A stretch of 64,000 bases of DNA from Mactra quadrangularis (GCA_025267735.1 CM046294.1:42941570-43005569); one strand, 5' to 3'. Shown: positions 46,934-60,500, counted from the stretch's first letter. Notes: generated by a model not told the origin, from the sequence alone. Program-made: numbers and translations.

Positions 46934-47324
46934 ATAATTTACTTTATAAAAGACACGAATTGCTTCAGTCATTGCGAGTTATGTTTATCCTTATCTTTAA
47001 CAACATTAAGCATATTTCTCTGATGATAGTACTATGCATCTAAAGAATATGTAAACAATCAGGAAATAAATAGTGATAAAATTTCTGAAACTGTAGACAA
47101 TGTCATCCATTTTTTTATTATTTTACTAAATGATTTTTTAGAAATTTGTTTCCTTGTTTCTATACCATGTTGATTAATGTAATAATATCATTTACTGGCG
47201 TATCCAGACATTCTGTAATAGAAATAATACTTAGAAAACGTCTGGAAAAACATAGTGTTTGTATGAATACTATCCATAATGGCGGTAACCAACAAGTCAA
47301 TAAAACCATTTTATGTTGTGACAT

Positions 47325-48062
47325 TTAACGTTTATTATTAAGTCTTATTATTTGTCTTATATAAGAACAACCTTTAATCCAAATCATAATTACTTCCCTT
47401 TAATCAGAGATAGAATTAAAGATCAATTTATTCAAAACTGGACTACAACTATCAATTCAATGTCTAGACTTAAGTATTATGCAAATTTTAAAAATGGTTT
47501 TAAATATGAACAGTATCTTGATAATGTATTTAATGATAAATTAAGAAAACAATTAACTTGTTTTAGATTAAGCAATCATAATTTAGAAATCGAAGCAGGA
47601 AGAATATCGGGTACTTTAAGGGAAAATAGACTGTGTAGGTTATGTAACATGAATTTTGTTGAGACTGAGTATCATTTCATTATGTGCTGCCCAGCCTATA
47701 TTGACATAAGAAAAAAATATCTCCCGTATGCAAAATGGGCATGTATCCATAAATTTAATAATATAATGTCGTCAAATAATAAAAAGTTTAACATAAATTC
47801 TGCCAAATTTATCTCAGAAAGTCTTAAAAAACGTAAAAATATTTTGGAAAATGTATAATGTTTTTGGATGATTAATTATTGTATAATTTCTCATATATAT
47901 TCTGTTAATTTTATTCATAGATATCCTGTTTATTTTTTATGTAGATTCTCTGTATGTAATGTATGAAACTTGTATTTTTGTCTTTGCCATAAAATATCTC
48001 GATGGAAATGGCCAAAGGCTAAACTTAGCCGATAGCTAATAAACATATATATATTAAGTTTT
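47325..48062 (+). mobile_element. 5'-truncated non-LTR retrotransposon (LINE), unit 3 only
   Basis: Inserted between TGTGACATTT and TTCTCCTATTT, which are contiguous in units 2 and 4. It holds the last part of a reverse transcriptase ORF, a 3' UTR ending AATAAACATATATATATTA and no 5' part. A target duplication could not be resolved. Confidence 0.88.
47352..47858 (+). pseudogene. LINE reverse transcriptase, C-terminal domain only
   Basis: The frame is open from the insertion junction near 47,325, so the given start (a TTG) is arbitrary; the stop is TAA at 47,856-47,858. The roughly 168 residues match the end of ORFs in jockey/CR1-like elements common in molluscs: a helical segment with NWTTTINSM and KLRKQLTCFRLS. 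A zinc-knuckle-like cluster C-x2-C (CRLC), then EYHF, then CC and the motif AYIDIRKKYL follow. The reverse transcriptase palm with its catalytic aspartates and the endonuclease are missing through 5' truncation. No frameshifts are visible in the remainder, so the insertion is young. It has no expected function in the host. Confidence 0.85.
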
Positions 48063-48154
48063 TCTCCTATTTGTATTCCTGGTTGTATCACAGACAACTA
48101 CTTATAATCATGATGTCATTGGGTTTTTTCATCGCCATTATGGTGTTGTTACAT

Positions 48155-48775
48155 GTTTGTTTGTTTTGTTGTTGGGTTTAACGCCGTAGCAACTCATTGT
48201 ATAGGTCATATAATGGCTGTCAGTCAAACTACTCAATGCTCCTGAAAAGGCTAAATCTCTGGATTTAGCTGTTTACCAACTACTTCGCGCATAATTTTGT
48301 CAATGACTGACTACTGCCCTACATATTTAAAAATCATAGATAAGAGGGAGAATGGCCGTAGAAATAATTTAATGACCAAGCTCCACGAAAGTATGCTCCA
48401 TCAGCATCAAGATAGAGTTGCCACTCATTGCATACATGTAACAAAGCCGCCCGGCTAGCTCAGTTGGTATCACGCACGTCTACTGATCTAGGGGTCGTGG
48501 GTTCGATTCCCGGGCGGCTTTTTTACATGTATGCAATGAGTGATAACTGTATCTTGATGCTGATGTTAAGACAAATTCGATTACAATTATGTAATTACAT
48601 ATTACGGCATCTAAAAGTAGATTTGGAGTAGAATCACCCATCACTGACGGAAGTATGTGCCAAGCAATTGGTTAACAGCAAAATCTAGAGATTTATCCTT
48701 TCATAGAACGGTGAGTAGGTTGACTTATTGCAAGTAAATTACCTAAACAGTGAGTTGCTACGACGTAAAACCCAA
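48155..48775. mobile_element. Head-to-head family C SINE pair, unit 3
   Basis: Minus arm 48,155-48,400, tRNA-like head 48,446-48,518, plus arm to about 48,775. The plus arm keeps CTGTATCTTGATGCTGATG after the inverted repeat, which the plus arms of units 1 and 2 have lost, making this palindrome the longest. Confidence 0.85.
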
Positions 48776-49394
48776 CATGAAGAGAGAAAGAAACTTTATA
48801 CTGTGATTGACAACAGTCATAAACTGTCTGATGCTGAAATAGTCTGATGATAAAACCGGCTATTTACTGAATACTAGACAAGAAAAAAATTCCAGACATA
48901 AGTTTGTCAGAGGCATACTTTGTGAGTTCTTTTGTCCTTAGAGAATGCACTCTGTGTGATGTTATTGGTAAAATATTATCTAACTTACTAATGGACAATT
49001 TCTAATGTTATTGATGACAATACCACCTTCATTAGTAAAGCATGAAACATTAAAACATATGTTAGAAAATGGTAATAATACGAGATACTGTTGTTTTTAT
49101 CGATTTAAAAATGTTATACATGTATTAACATTCTTTGATACATCCATCAAAATGGCTTCTGACAATGAAATTGATCTCAGAAATCTCTGTGACAAATTTT
49201 AAAAACACATTAATTATGTCATAGGATGCTTTGTGAAAGAATCTCAAATGAATGAAAAATGTTCCGAATTATGAAGTCTTAAAGCTTAACGTGGAAGAGT
49301 AGGTTTTTTGTTTTTATTTGTTTGAGAGCTTTTTGCATGCAGCATAGTAAAGTAAATAGTAGTTTGAAGTTTTTCAAAATGACGATGATATTGT

Positions 49395-49607
49395 TTGTTC
49401 CTACATGAAGCTATTGGGGCAAGTGCGAGATCGGTGCACCATAGAACTTTATTTGACAATTATGTTGCAACTACTGTTTGTTCCAAGGCAGAAGCCCCTT
49501 ATGTTATTGATTTTATTTATTTGTTTGTGGTGATCTTTTATAACAAAAAATTAAACATTCTTAAAAGATCACCCTCTTTGCTTTTTGATTGTTTGGTAGG
49601 TCTATGA
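49395..49607 (+). pseudogene. Exon-like ORF, unit 3 copy (open)
   Basis: 70 codons reading through LHEAIGASARSVHHRTLFDN and a hydrophobic PYVIDFIYLFVVIFY, ending at TGA 49,605. An upstream in-frame TGA is at 49,386. Unit 1 is frameshifted and unit 2 interrupted, so it is not maintained. If it was an exon, the donor could be TTTG followed by GTAGGT. No family recognised. Confidence 0.22.
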
Positions 49608-49999
49608 GTTAAATTGTTTCTATTTCTGATATGATTTCAAACTCTCTCTCTTGATTAAAATGTGGACTATATTAATGAAAAGGTAGTTTGCCTAAAGTAT
49701 TTATAAAAGCTGCCTCATATAGACTGACTCATTTTCTTCTTGTTTCGTAACTTGCGTGCTTTAATGATGTGTGAACAACATTCTCAAACAAATTTTTACA
49801 TCAGAAACATTTTATCATAATCTCCTTGATCGTTCAATCTAAGAAAGCTTCGAGTCAGCTAATGATAAGTTCATGTCTGGCCAGTTTTAGATTGTCTTCG
49901 CTGATATGACAATAATCAAGTAAGCAAACAAAAGTAAGCAAATTAGCTGATATATGCAATCTGATAAGAATTCGTTGTTGATAACAAGCCTTGGTCGTA

Positions 50000-50230
50000 T
50001 AGTTCTATTACGTTAACCTGTCACATTTTAAATAATTACACGGTCACTGAATCTGTTATTTTAACCCCTTTCGAACTTGTTATTCCGATATTCAAAATCG
50101 TCGCATATATAGTTAGAGTATCAATAACTAATACGGATTGGTGGCTCAATGGTTAAAATGAGGTTAAATAATAACAACTTTAGTGACCGTGTAATTATTC
50201 AAGTTGTGACAGGTTAATGTAAAAGAACTA
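50000..50230. mobile_element. Tc1/mariner-type MITE, TAGTTC family, unit 3
   Basis: 231 bp with about 50-bp inverted ends TAGTTCTATTACGTTAACC, flanked by TA at 49,998 and 50,231. Unit 1 near 21,690 gives the empty site GGTCGTACAATATT. Exact insertion at a TA. Confidence 0.96.
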
Positions 50231-51861
50231 TACAATATTAGAAATAGTATTCGATATAGTTCATGTCTGGTTAATTTCAGTTTGTCTTCTTTCATATCAT
50301 GATATTGAACAAGCTGAGTTAATATGAAAAATAAAGCAATGTGACATTTGCCATACGATAGAAGCAATAACGTAGGAATAATTTTGTTGTGGTTACATTA
50401 TATAACCTTATACAAAGTAAACAAGTGTCTGTTTCAATGTCTGATTGGCTGAAAAGTCAGTCAAATAGTAAACAAAAAAGGTTGACAAATCGTATGACAA
50501 AAATGATTGTAAACAATATTCATCAGTCATGTTTTATGATTGCAAGACACACATACAATATACATAATATGTCTGGCTCGATTGATTTTGTCTCAGTGCT
50601 GTTGTGATATCCAACAAGGGATCTGCTGTATCTTTCATTTGAACTATTAAAAGCTTATGAAATAATTGCAAACTTAAAGTATATTGTTTACCGATTAAGC
50701 GTAATAGGTAACATGGTATTCAATGGTTTTCATATATCAATACCCATTACGATCTTAAAAGTATCTTAGTTCATTTGAATACGGCAAATAGCAAAATGAA
50801 AGTACACTACCCTAGCAAAATATATATACTTGGTTTTACACAATATCTATTTTTACCAAATGTAGTTTAAACTCAATGATTATGAATCCTGGGGTATGCG
50901 TCTTTAGATTGTCAAAGCTTCTAATTACAGATGAAGCATTCATGATTTATTTTTATTTTTTCTATATTTTTTATACTCCATAAATAAAGTGAAATGAGCA
51001 AGTTCATATTTTCAACATAAATATGCATGACCTTACCTTTTCAACAAAACATTGTTTTCCTAACGTTTTCACAATGTCAGTTTTCCAAATTACATTAACT
51101 ATTATTTCGTGTTGACAAAATATAAAATCTAAGGAAGATAAAAATTCACTTTAATAAAGGCTTCCATCACATTAATAACTTGCAACAGAATGGCTTTTAA
51201 TGCATCCAATGCATGCAAATTGATTAATATCTTGAAAATGAATGAAAGACATTATGTTTTGTAATCATATATCGTGGATATTCAATAAAAATGATAGTAA
51301 ATTAAACTTACGGGAATTCTTCGTTTAATTTTACTTGTTAGTATGAAGTGTCTACCGTCGAACAGCTCTATAAATCTATACAGAGATATGGACACAGGGA
51401 GGGGGAAGGAAGGACGGCCGTTCGAAAGGAGAGAGAGATAAGATTTTTACTTTCACGACCTTTCAAGAGTCATTTGCTTTCATGATATGTAAATTACATC
51501 CAAAAAAGGCCATGAATTATTCAATGAAGAGTTAAACAACGAGTAATAAAACACTCTAGAAAATATAAGCAGCATCTTCTCCGTCTTCCACTACAGTATA
51601 CTGACTTACTTCACTTTAGTCAACGACTTGAATTTTTTTCTAATTAGATGGCTCTAAGCAAAGGAAATGAAGCGATAATTAGATGGCAATTAGTTAAGAC
51701 TATGTACTTTTTTGCCTGAAGGTACTTACACTGCAAAATATATGGTGTTTAATTAACGTTGAATTCACCAAAAATAGCAAATATCTTCGCTCAAGTCTGT
51801 AGGATTTATGTTTACGGAGATTGGCAATCTGGAGACAGCCCATCCTTGGTACACATGAATT

Positions 51862-52021
51862 TTGTTTTGTTTGTTTGTTGTGTTTAACGCCGTAGCAACA
51901 TATTGTATAAGTCATATAACTGCGGTCAGTCAACCTACTCACTCCTCCTGGAAAGAATAAATCTCTGGATTTAGCTGTTAACCAACTACTAAGCTCATAC
52001 TTTCGTCAGTGACTGACGCAA
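51862..52021 (-). mobile_element. SINE family C 3' part, unit 4 only
   Basis: ACATGAATT at 51,853 and 52,022 flanks a minus-strand body with a TTTGTTTGTTTG tail. Unit 1 is empty (GCAAACATAAATTAAAACC). Confidence 0.94.
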
Positions 52022-52267
52022 ACATGAATTAATACCACATTTGTTGACTAAATACCCTACGTGATATGTATTATATTTGGTAAACTTTCTAAATTTGACC
52101 CACTTTAGGCCTCAAAAACAAATTTTCAGGAATGAAAGAGTCACATCCCGAGGTCAGCCCATAATGCATCCATATGGAATGGACGAACCCTCATTTAACA
52201 CAAAATCAATAACAAATGAATTGTATCGAATGTTTAATGTTGTATTTGTTCATCTAAAGTTCTATCT

Positions 52268-52362
52268 AAATCACAGGTGGCCGGCACGGTCCCGGCCCCA
52301 AATCACTATATAAGTATAAATGGTGATTCGAGGCCGAGACCGTGCAGGCCGGTTTGATTTTA
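52268..52362. mobile_element. Internally deleted foldback element, unit 4
   Basis: Only the two ends remain (GGTGGCCGGCACGGTCCCGG and GACCGTGCAGGCCGG), joined at AAGTATAAATGG. It occupies the site of the full element in units 1 and 3. Confidence 0.9.
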
Positions 52363-52779
52363 GTCATTTAATCTATTGAGTAAATTACGTTATTCACCTA
52401 ATAAGTGAACAAGTTCATTATATCAACTACATGAATATGCACGACCTAACATACGACCTAAAAGAATATTTCAATAGCATAACACTCAAATTGTTTCCAA
52501 AGTTTTAATTCACAGAGGAAATGGCTTTTAGTTATCACCACAATTATAAATAAATTCATCTAAAATAAATTACATTTTAAGCACAACTAAATAAAAAATA
52601 TTATAATCTAAATCTTCTAGAATTTACATTTCTCTCGAGATTACAATTCTCAGAAAATTCAGTTATTTAAGCTTCATGTGGAACCATATGTCTACGACTG
52701 TATGAAATAAGATTTTGAACCTTTTCTATATTCTATATGTCGAGTCATATTGAACTTCAAATTTGGCTATCTGCTGCAG

Positions 52780-52905
52780 GTCAATTTCTTCTTGGCAAAC
52801 TCGTCAATCATTGACAATTATGTTGCTCAATTCAATAAAGAGAAAAGTGGCCGGCTTCTTGTGGAAATGTATGCGAGATTTGGTAAAAGAGTCCTACAAA
52901 CATAA
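52780..52905 (+). pseudogene. Exon-like ORF, unit 4 copy
   Basis: 41 codons, open, with an in-frame loss of one codon near the end relative to unit 1 and ending TAA 52,903. See 14,564. Confidence 0.2.
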
Positions 52906-53064
52906 GTGAAGTGAGGCCACCACCGCTCACAACTCAGTACTAATAAAGGTGATCAAAATGACGTAAAATCCAATTAAAAAAAACAATAATAAATCTGTAT
53001 TCATTATTTCAAAGAATTTACATGACACGAGCACAGTCTGTGACTGCATAGAACAACATTTTTA

Positions 53065-53137
53065 TGGGTTTAACGCCGTGTCAACACAATTTAGGTCATT
53101 TTACGGCGTCCAGCGCACCTAACCTAGCTTTCTTGGT
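53065..53137 (-). mobile_element. SINE family B 3' fragment, unit 4
   Basis: Same fragment and site as 23,714-23,793 in unit 2. Confidence 0.85.
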
Positions 53138-53690
53138 AGAACAAAATTTAAACGTTTTTTAATATTCACAATTAAGTTTATATAACACACAGCAGAGATG
53201 TAAAACATAATGTAATATACAATAATTTTTATAAATTACAATGCCATCCAAAAGTTCTTTGACAAATGCAATCCTGAAACCAAGAAAGCCGGATTTAAAA
53301 ACTTTAACGCAAAAATTATAAAGGGTAATAATCCATAATAAAGGCAGGTAAAGTTATGGTTATTTTCTAATTCTGTTCATCACATGGTATGTTATCATTG
53401 TATGAAGTTTCATAAAGATCTGACAATAAATTGCAGAAATATGTGGTAAAGAAAAAAACTTTAACACAATTGCTAACGACACCGGACGCCCGCCCGCCCG
53501 CCCGTGTTACACCAAACTATTAGCCGAATTTTTTCGCTGAAACGTCCAGCTAAAATTTGATCACGTCTATTGCAAATAATAATACTTCAATTAAAGTTCA
53601 TTTATGTAACACAGTTTAAATCTTAGGTTGATAAACTAATTAATGCTGATTTTGAAATTCGCTCGGATGAATCCCTGTTTCTGTTAATCA

Positions 53691-53960
53691 TGTGTAAATG
53701 TGAATTAGTTATATGAGGATTTTCTTCAAGGACTTCCTGAAGGCATTGTAAATCTTCTGAGTTATTGCACTATCATTGTCACAGCACTAGTTTTATGTTC
53801 TTTTCTACGCTATAATGATAAATTAATAGATAAATGTCGTGAACATCTCTCTCAGGGGTTTTATTAAGCCAAGATAATTGCATTTTATGGCCATAAACAA
53901 ACTTGCTGTCTTGTAGTATTGGAAGAAATGCAAAATAAATGCATTTTCATTATTTGATGC
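53691..53960 (+). other. Highly conserved block, unit 4 copy
   Basis: See 15,343. Carries GAGTTATTGC and ACAGCACTAG variants. Confidence 0.6.
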
Positions 53961-55074
53961 CTGTGCTTGATGCAAACATAAAATTACCTCACCGAGGAAT
54001 ATTCGGAATACTGGGTGGTTTCAGAAAAAGGGAGACTGAATCACATCAGGATCATCAAAAGTCAACAGCACCCTTATGAAGCAGATATGTCCAATTAATT
54101 ATGAAGCAGATATGTCCAATTAATTCAGTAAAGTTCAGCTTGGAAGACCACCTTGTGTTTTGCATTTTCGTGCGACGTTTTGTCATTTTTGTATCCGAAA
54201 ATGTTCACTTTGAGAGGAAAAAACTCTTAAGACTATATCGCCATCAAGACCGAAGAAAGCATTTGGAACTTTAAAATCGTCAAACATCGCATGAATATGC
54301 ATTAATAAAGGTGGTACTCTACTGTTCTGTTTGAGACGGTGAACGTTAAACCCTAATAAACAAACAAACAATTCTCCGAAGAAACAAAAGTACTTGTTAT
54401 AGCTGTCATCTCGAGATCTGATTTCAAACATGAATATAATTTGCGAAAGTAACTTCTCAATTTATGTTATGTGTCTCAGAGCACTATCATAAAACGGATT
54501 TGTCAAACTGATACTGAAGAGTTCTTGTATACAGACCACATTGTTTTGTTAAGCAAATTCATACTACTCGTATTTTTGAAGTTTATTTGCAGCCCCAAAT
54601 GCTAAGTAAACTTTTGAATTTGCATCGAGTGACAGGTCAATACTTTTCGACTGTGCAATGCCATAATCATTCTGTTTCGATACAATATAAAAACTCTGTT
54701 TTAATGCGGCATTCACCCAAGCGAACAAACCTTACAATATAGTTCTCTCTAAAGAAATACTAATTATCGGTGTAATCAATTATACCACGTGTACTCGGTC
54801 ATCTCTGATTGGTAGACATGTCAACACAGACAATACCTTATCACTCTCATGAGGTTGGGTCATAATTTCTATCACCTTATTCCTTAGTGTTAATCAATTT
54901 ACATGTATCCCAGTGAGAGTAACTTGACAAAATTTACAAAGTCTGATTCTCCCCTCTGCTCAGTTGCTAATCGCCTCAACAATTTTCAGTCACGCCATAG
55001 TTGATTCTTGTATATTAATAGTGGTAAACTAAACACAATTTCGTCAAATTTAAAGCCTGTTCATCAATGTCCAG

Positions 55075-55446
55075 TGAGTGACTTTAGTCAGTTACTTCCC
55101 CTTGTATACTCTTCAAATAAGTAGGTCCATTTAGTTCGATTACTCGGATTTTACCCTTACTTTTTAATGTCAATTTGCCAAAATTTATGTTAAATAACTT
55201 TTTTTGTAAATCAGTTAATTTGTTTGAAATTCAAGCTAAGTATTTATAGGGTAAAGAACTCCAAAGAATCCAAATTTCATCACTTCTGTTAATATCTTCA
55301 TTAACAAGAAAGATATAAGATGAAATATTTTGTTATCTTGACATAGGAATCCAATGATAAAATCTGAGGATTCCAACAGTAAGGACCTACTTACCAATTG
55401 GATTGCTTCAGGTTTTATCAAGGAAAGATAACTGACTAAAGTCTCA
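55075..55446. mobile_element. PIF/Harbinger-like MITE, unit 4, shared with unit 2
   Basis: Same site as 26,439-26,800 with intact inverted ends (GACTTTAGTCAGTTAC and AACTGACTAAAGTC). Confidence 0.9.
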
Positions 55447-56673
55447 AGTTACAGCATGGTTTGATAACCTCAATAAGAGTATACGTACACAAATTATGTG
55501 ATAAGTTTTTTCCTTATATAACAATTCGGGTATAATTTTTAACATACTGGAAGTTGATGCAAGAAAAAGTAAAGTTTTGTCATAAAGATTGCATTTGTAA
55601 TTGATAAAGTCTAAAATTTTAAAGAAATAAGATAAATAGGTCGCTTTGTTAAGACCATTTCCCTACTAAAACATGGTTTTTGATAATCCAAATACATAAT
55701 GGAATTACATGTATGTAACTTGAGAGTGAACAACGGAAATATCAATGGTGTTGTTTACTTAAAGTAACTATTTCTAACGTAAACAGCATCTATGAGACAC
55801 ACTATGTTGATACAATTGCATTTTCTTGGAGTTTTATGCTAGAGATTATTTTCAAGTTTTTCCCCTCAGAGGCTAATAAAAGTATTTTATTGGTGCAAAT
55901 TTGTAAATTAGCCTCACTCTAAATGGCTATATCATTTCATCTTTTAGTTCGTTTTAATTATATTTGCCTGCTTGACTGTACATGGAAAAATGTCTTTTTT
56001 CAAAAATAATGAAATGATTAAAGTGAGCACGCCGGAATGTTCATAAAACACGTGTGATAAGACACTAGTTTCACATAAACTTCCAAGTAACACTCTGCTA
56101 GGTACATGTATGGTGCTAGACAGAGAATAAAACAGTTGAAAGGTTTCTAAAATAAGAACACTTTTGGTGGTACAGGAATAATATGACATTGCGAATGAGA
56201 AATTGTATCTAAAATGAAATGCACTTAGCAAAACATTTGTAGAAAGTGTAAATCCAATGCCTTTAGCTGCTATATGACAACTAGAAACTAAATCTGGAGA
56301 GTTGTTAAACGAATTATTTATAGTACGGATATGAGGAAATAAGATACAATCAGGGATAGCTCACTCAACAAGCTTACAATTATTATATTTCAAAACAATG
56401 TTATTTATTGAAGTTCTATACGAAGACAGGATACGTGTGAAAGAGGGTTTACTTCCTGATACAAATGCAATTTAATTGAACAATGGTTTATTACAGGCTA
56501 ATGACATTGATGCGGAATAATGATTGCATGATGTGACAAAATCAATGACAAATTAAACTTCTTAAATTCGGTCACACTCAAATGCATTTTGTTTTATCCT
56601 TACGCAGATCATTAAATGCACAAGGAGTTTGAACGGCCGATTGGTTACGATGTCATGTAGGTAGTTATACATT

Positions 56674-57036
56674 GTAAGGAACCTTAGCTAGTCATTTCCC
56701 CTTGTATAATCTTCAAATAGGTAGGTCCAATTAGTTGTATTACTCGGATTTTACCCTCACTTTTCATGCTTTTCATGTCAATTTGCAACAATTAATCTAA
56801 AATTACTTTTTCTGTAATTAATTTGATTTGTTTGAAAATTAAAAAAAAAATATTAATTTTATCACATCCTATTAATTATTAAATATCTTGACTAAAAAGA
56901 AAGATATTAGATGAAATACTTTATTATCCTTACATTGAACTCCAATGATAAATCCGAGGATTCCAACTAATAGGACCTACTTACCAATTGGATTGCTTCA
57001 TATTTTATCAATGAAAGATAACTGACAAAAGTCCCC
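56674..57036. mobile_element. PIF/Harbinger-like MITE splitting SINE-E, unit 4 only
   Basis: Left end GGAACCTTAGCTAGTC (degenerate) and right end GATAACTGACAAAAGTCC. It divides the SINE-E head, whose continuation CATTGGATAGCCAGCTCTGC follows at 57,037. The CATTG on either side may be target sequence. Confidence 0.82.
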
Positions 57037-57549
57037 CATTGGATAGCCAGCTCTGCGTTTGTCTGTATCACATCCAAAACCTGCCTCATTGTTTCCTTAA
57101 GTAAGATACTTTATCTTACTAGTTCAGTTATGTGTTACCAGGATGTGGACTCGAAGTTGTAATATCTTGCTTAGATAATAAGTAGAATGTATACGCCAAA
57201 GTTAATGCAAAAGGTACTCTTAACAATCATTTTCAATTCGTCATTGTTGTTATGTACGTAGATATATGAAACATAGAAAACAAAAGCTTACATATATGTC
57301 GTTTTGGAAGCAATATCATTCACTGCACACAGTTCAATCGTTTATCTTCGATACTTATAAAGACACGAGTGCAAAAGCTGTTTGCCATTTCTGTTTGACT
57401 GTTTTACTCCTTAATGTTGCAACGATTAGGATACCATCAAAAAATTATTTACAAATTATGAGTCTTATCGCAGCTGAAGGTATAACAAGAGCTCCGCTGG
57501 GCGGGGCATTATACGCCCGTGTGCAGTCCATGCTGTGTTCTATCTCATA

Positions 57550-60500
57550 TGAAGTCCCTGTGACCTTGACCAATGACCCTGGGATCTCAGAATAGGTCCC
57601 ATCCTTAACTGGAGGGCTATCCAAAGCAAAGATTTTGAGAACCTAGGTACAGCCATGGTTGAGTTATCACCGACACAAAGTTTTCCCATACAAATTTCCA
57701 GTGATCTTGACCCTGGGGCCTCAGAACCAAAAGTTCTCGCCCTTGACCCAAAGAGTATTGATACATAAAATTTGGTGATCTTAGGTAAAGTTGGTTGTTG
57801 GACAAGGTTTTTCCTCATGATGTTTCTTGTGACTTTGACCTTTAACCCAGGGACCTAAAACCAAAGGGGCATATGCTAGACATTAAGGCTCCCCTTAAAT
57901 AAAATTTGGAAAACCTACAATGTAGGTACAATCATTATTGAGTTACTGTCCCGAAAATGTTTCAATATGAATTAAGTCCCTGTGACCTTGACTTTTGACC
58001 CTGGGGTCTCCAAATCAAAAGAGAACATCCAATACCAAAGAGCTATCAACACATTACATATTAAGTTATTGTCTGGACAAGGATTGTCCACATGATGCCC
58101 CTGTGACCTCAATCTTTGACCCAGTTTTGACCCAAAACCAATTGGGAACATCCTTGACACATGGGCTACCCTCACATAAAATTTGGTGAACTAAATTCAT
58201 GTTACTTATTAAATATAGCATTATTTCCATGGTTTGCCATTTTGACTTTGTTAACATATTGATTGAACATTTGAAGTCACTGCTTGGTAATTTGATATCT
58301 TCTGGATGATGGTTTAAACTTGACCTAGGGGCCCCAAAACCAATAGGGAACATTCTTGACACATGGGCTACTCTCACATGAAATTTGGTGAACTTAGGTG
58401 CAGTCATTGTTGATTTACTACAAGGACAATGTTTTTCAATATGATGCCCCTGTGACCTTGACCTTTGATCCAGGGGCCCCAAAACCAATAGGACATAACC
58501 ATGACACATGGGCTACTCTCACATAAAATTTAGTGAACCTAGGTACATTGGTTGTTCAGTTATTGTCTGGACAAGTGTTTCATTGTTTGCCATTTTGACT
58601 TTATTAACATATTGATAGAACATTTGAAGTCACAGCTTGGTAATTTGATATCTTCTGGTTGAAGGTTTAAACTTGACCCTGTTTCCCAAAAACTGATAAG
58701 GCACATCCTTGACACATGGGCTACTCTCACATGAAATTTGGTGAACCGAGGTACAGTCATTGTTGAGTAATTACCCGGACAATGTTTTTCAATATGATGC
58801 CCCTGTGACCTTGACCTTTGACCCAGGGGCCCCAAAACCAATAGAGCATAACCTTGACACTTCCGCTACTCTCACGTAAAATTTAGTGAACCTAGGTACA
58901 TTGGTTGTTCAGTTATTGTCTGGACAAGGTTTTTCCATATGATGCCTCTGTGACCTTGACCTTTGGGTCTGGGGCCCCAAAACCTATTGGGAACATCCTT
59001 GACACAAGGGCTACATTCACATAAAATTTTGTGAACCTAGGTACAGTCGTTGATGAGTAATTGTCCAAACAAGGTTTTTCAATATGATGCCCCTGTGACC
59101 TTGACCTTTGACCCAGGAGCCCCAAAACCAATAGGGCATATCCTTGACACAAGGGCTACCCTGACATAGAATTTGATGAACCTAGGTACATTGGTGGTTC
59201 AGTAATTGTCTGGACAAGTGTTTCATTGTTTGCCATTTTGACTTTATTAACATATTGATAGAACATTTGAAGTCACAGCTTGGTAATTTGATATCTTCTG
59301 GATGATGGTTTAAACTTGACCCTGTTTCCCAAAAACTGATAAGACACATCCTTGACACATGGGCTATTCTCACATGAAATTTGGTGAACTCAGGTGCAGT
59401 CATTGTTGATTTACTACACGGACAATGTTTTTCAATATGATGCCCCTGTGACCTTGACCTTTGACCCAGGGGCCCCAAAACCAATAGGGCATAACTTTGA
59501 CACATGGGCTACTCTCACATAAAATTTAGTTAACCTAGGTACATTGGTGGTTCAGTTATTGTCTGGACAAGGTTTTTCTATATGATGTCTTTGTGACCTT
59601 GACCTTTGACCCAGGGGCCCAGAAACCTATTGGAAACATCCTTGACACAAGGGCTACATTCACATAAAATTTTGTGAACTTAGGTACAGTCGTTGATGAG
59701 TTATTGTCCAAACAAGGTTTTTCAATATGATGCCCCTGTGACCTTGACCTTTGACCCAGGAGCCCCAAAACCAATAGGGCATAACCTTTACCCAAGGGCT
59801 ACCCTCACATAAAATTTGGAGAACCTAGGTACATTGGTGGTTCAGTTATTGTCTGGACAAGTGTTTCATTGTTTGCCGTTTTGACTTTATAAACATATTG
59901 ATAGAACATTTAAAGTCACAGCTTGGTAATTTGATATCTTCTGGTTTAAGATTTAAATTTAACCCTGTTTTCCCAAAACTGATAAGGTACATCCTTGACA
60001 CATGGGCTACTCTCACATGAAATTTGGTGAACCTAGGTACAGTCATTAGTGAGTTATTACCCGGACAATGTTTTTCAATATGATGCCACTGTGACCTTGA
60101 CCTTTGACCCAGGGGCCCCAAAATCAATAGTGCATATCCTTGACACATGGGCTACTCTCACATGAAATTTGGTGAACCTAGGTACATTGGTGTTTCATTT
60201 ATTGTCCGGACAAAGTTTTTCCATATAATGCCCCTGTGACCTTGACCTTTGAACCTGGGGCCCCATAAACCAATAGGGCGCATCTTTGACACATGGGCTA
60301 CTCTTACATAAAATTTGGTGAACCTAGGTACAGGCGTTGTTGAGTTATGGTCCGGACAAGGTTTTTCTTTTTGATGTCCCTGTGACCTTGACCTTTGACC
60401 CAGGGGCCCCAAAACCGATTGGGAACATCCTTGACACATGGGCTTCTCTCACATAAAATTTGGTGATCCTAGGTAGATTGGTTGTTAAGTTATTGTCAGG

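Larger units (their letters stand above)
39345..50930 (+). repeat. Tandem unit 3
   Basis: About 11.6 kb. Shares the foldback element and TSD-flanked SINE-C with unit 1. Specific to it: perfect hairpin 41,771, hAT fragment 44,802, LINE 47,325 and MITE 50,000. Confidence 0.85.
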
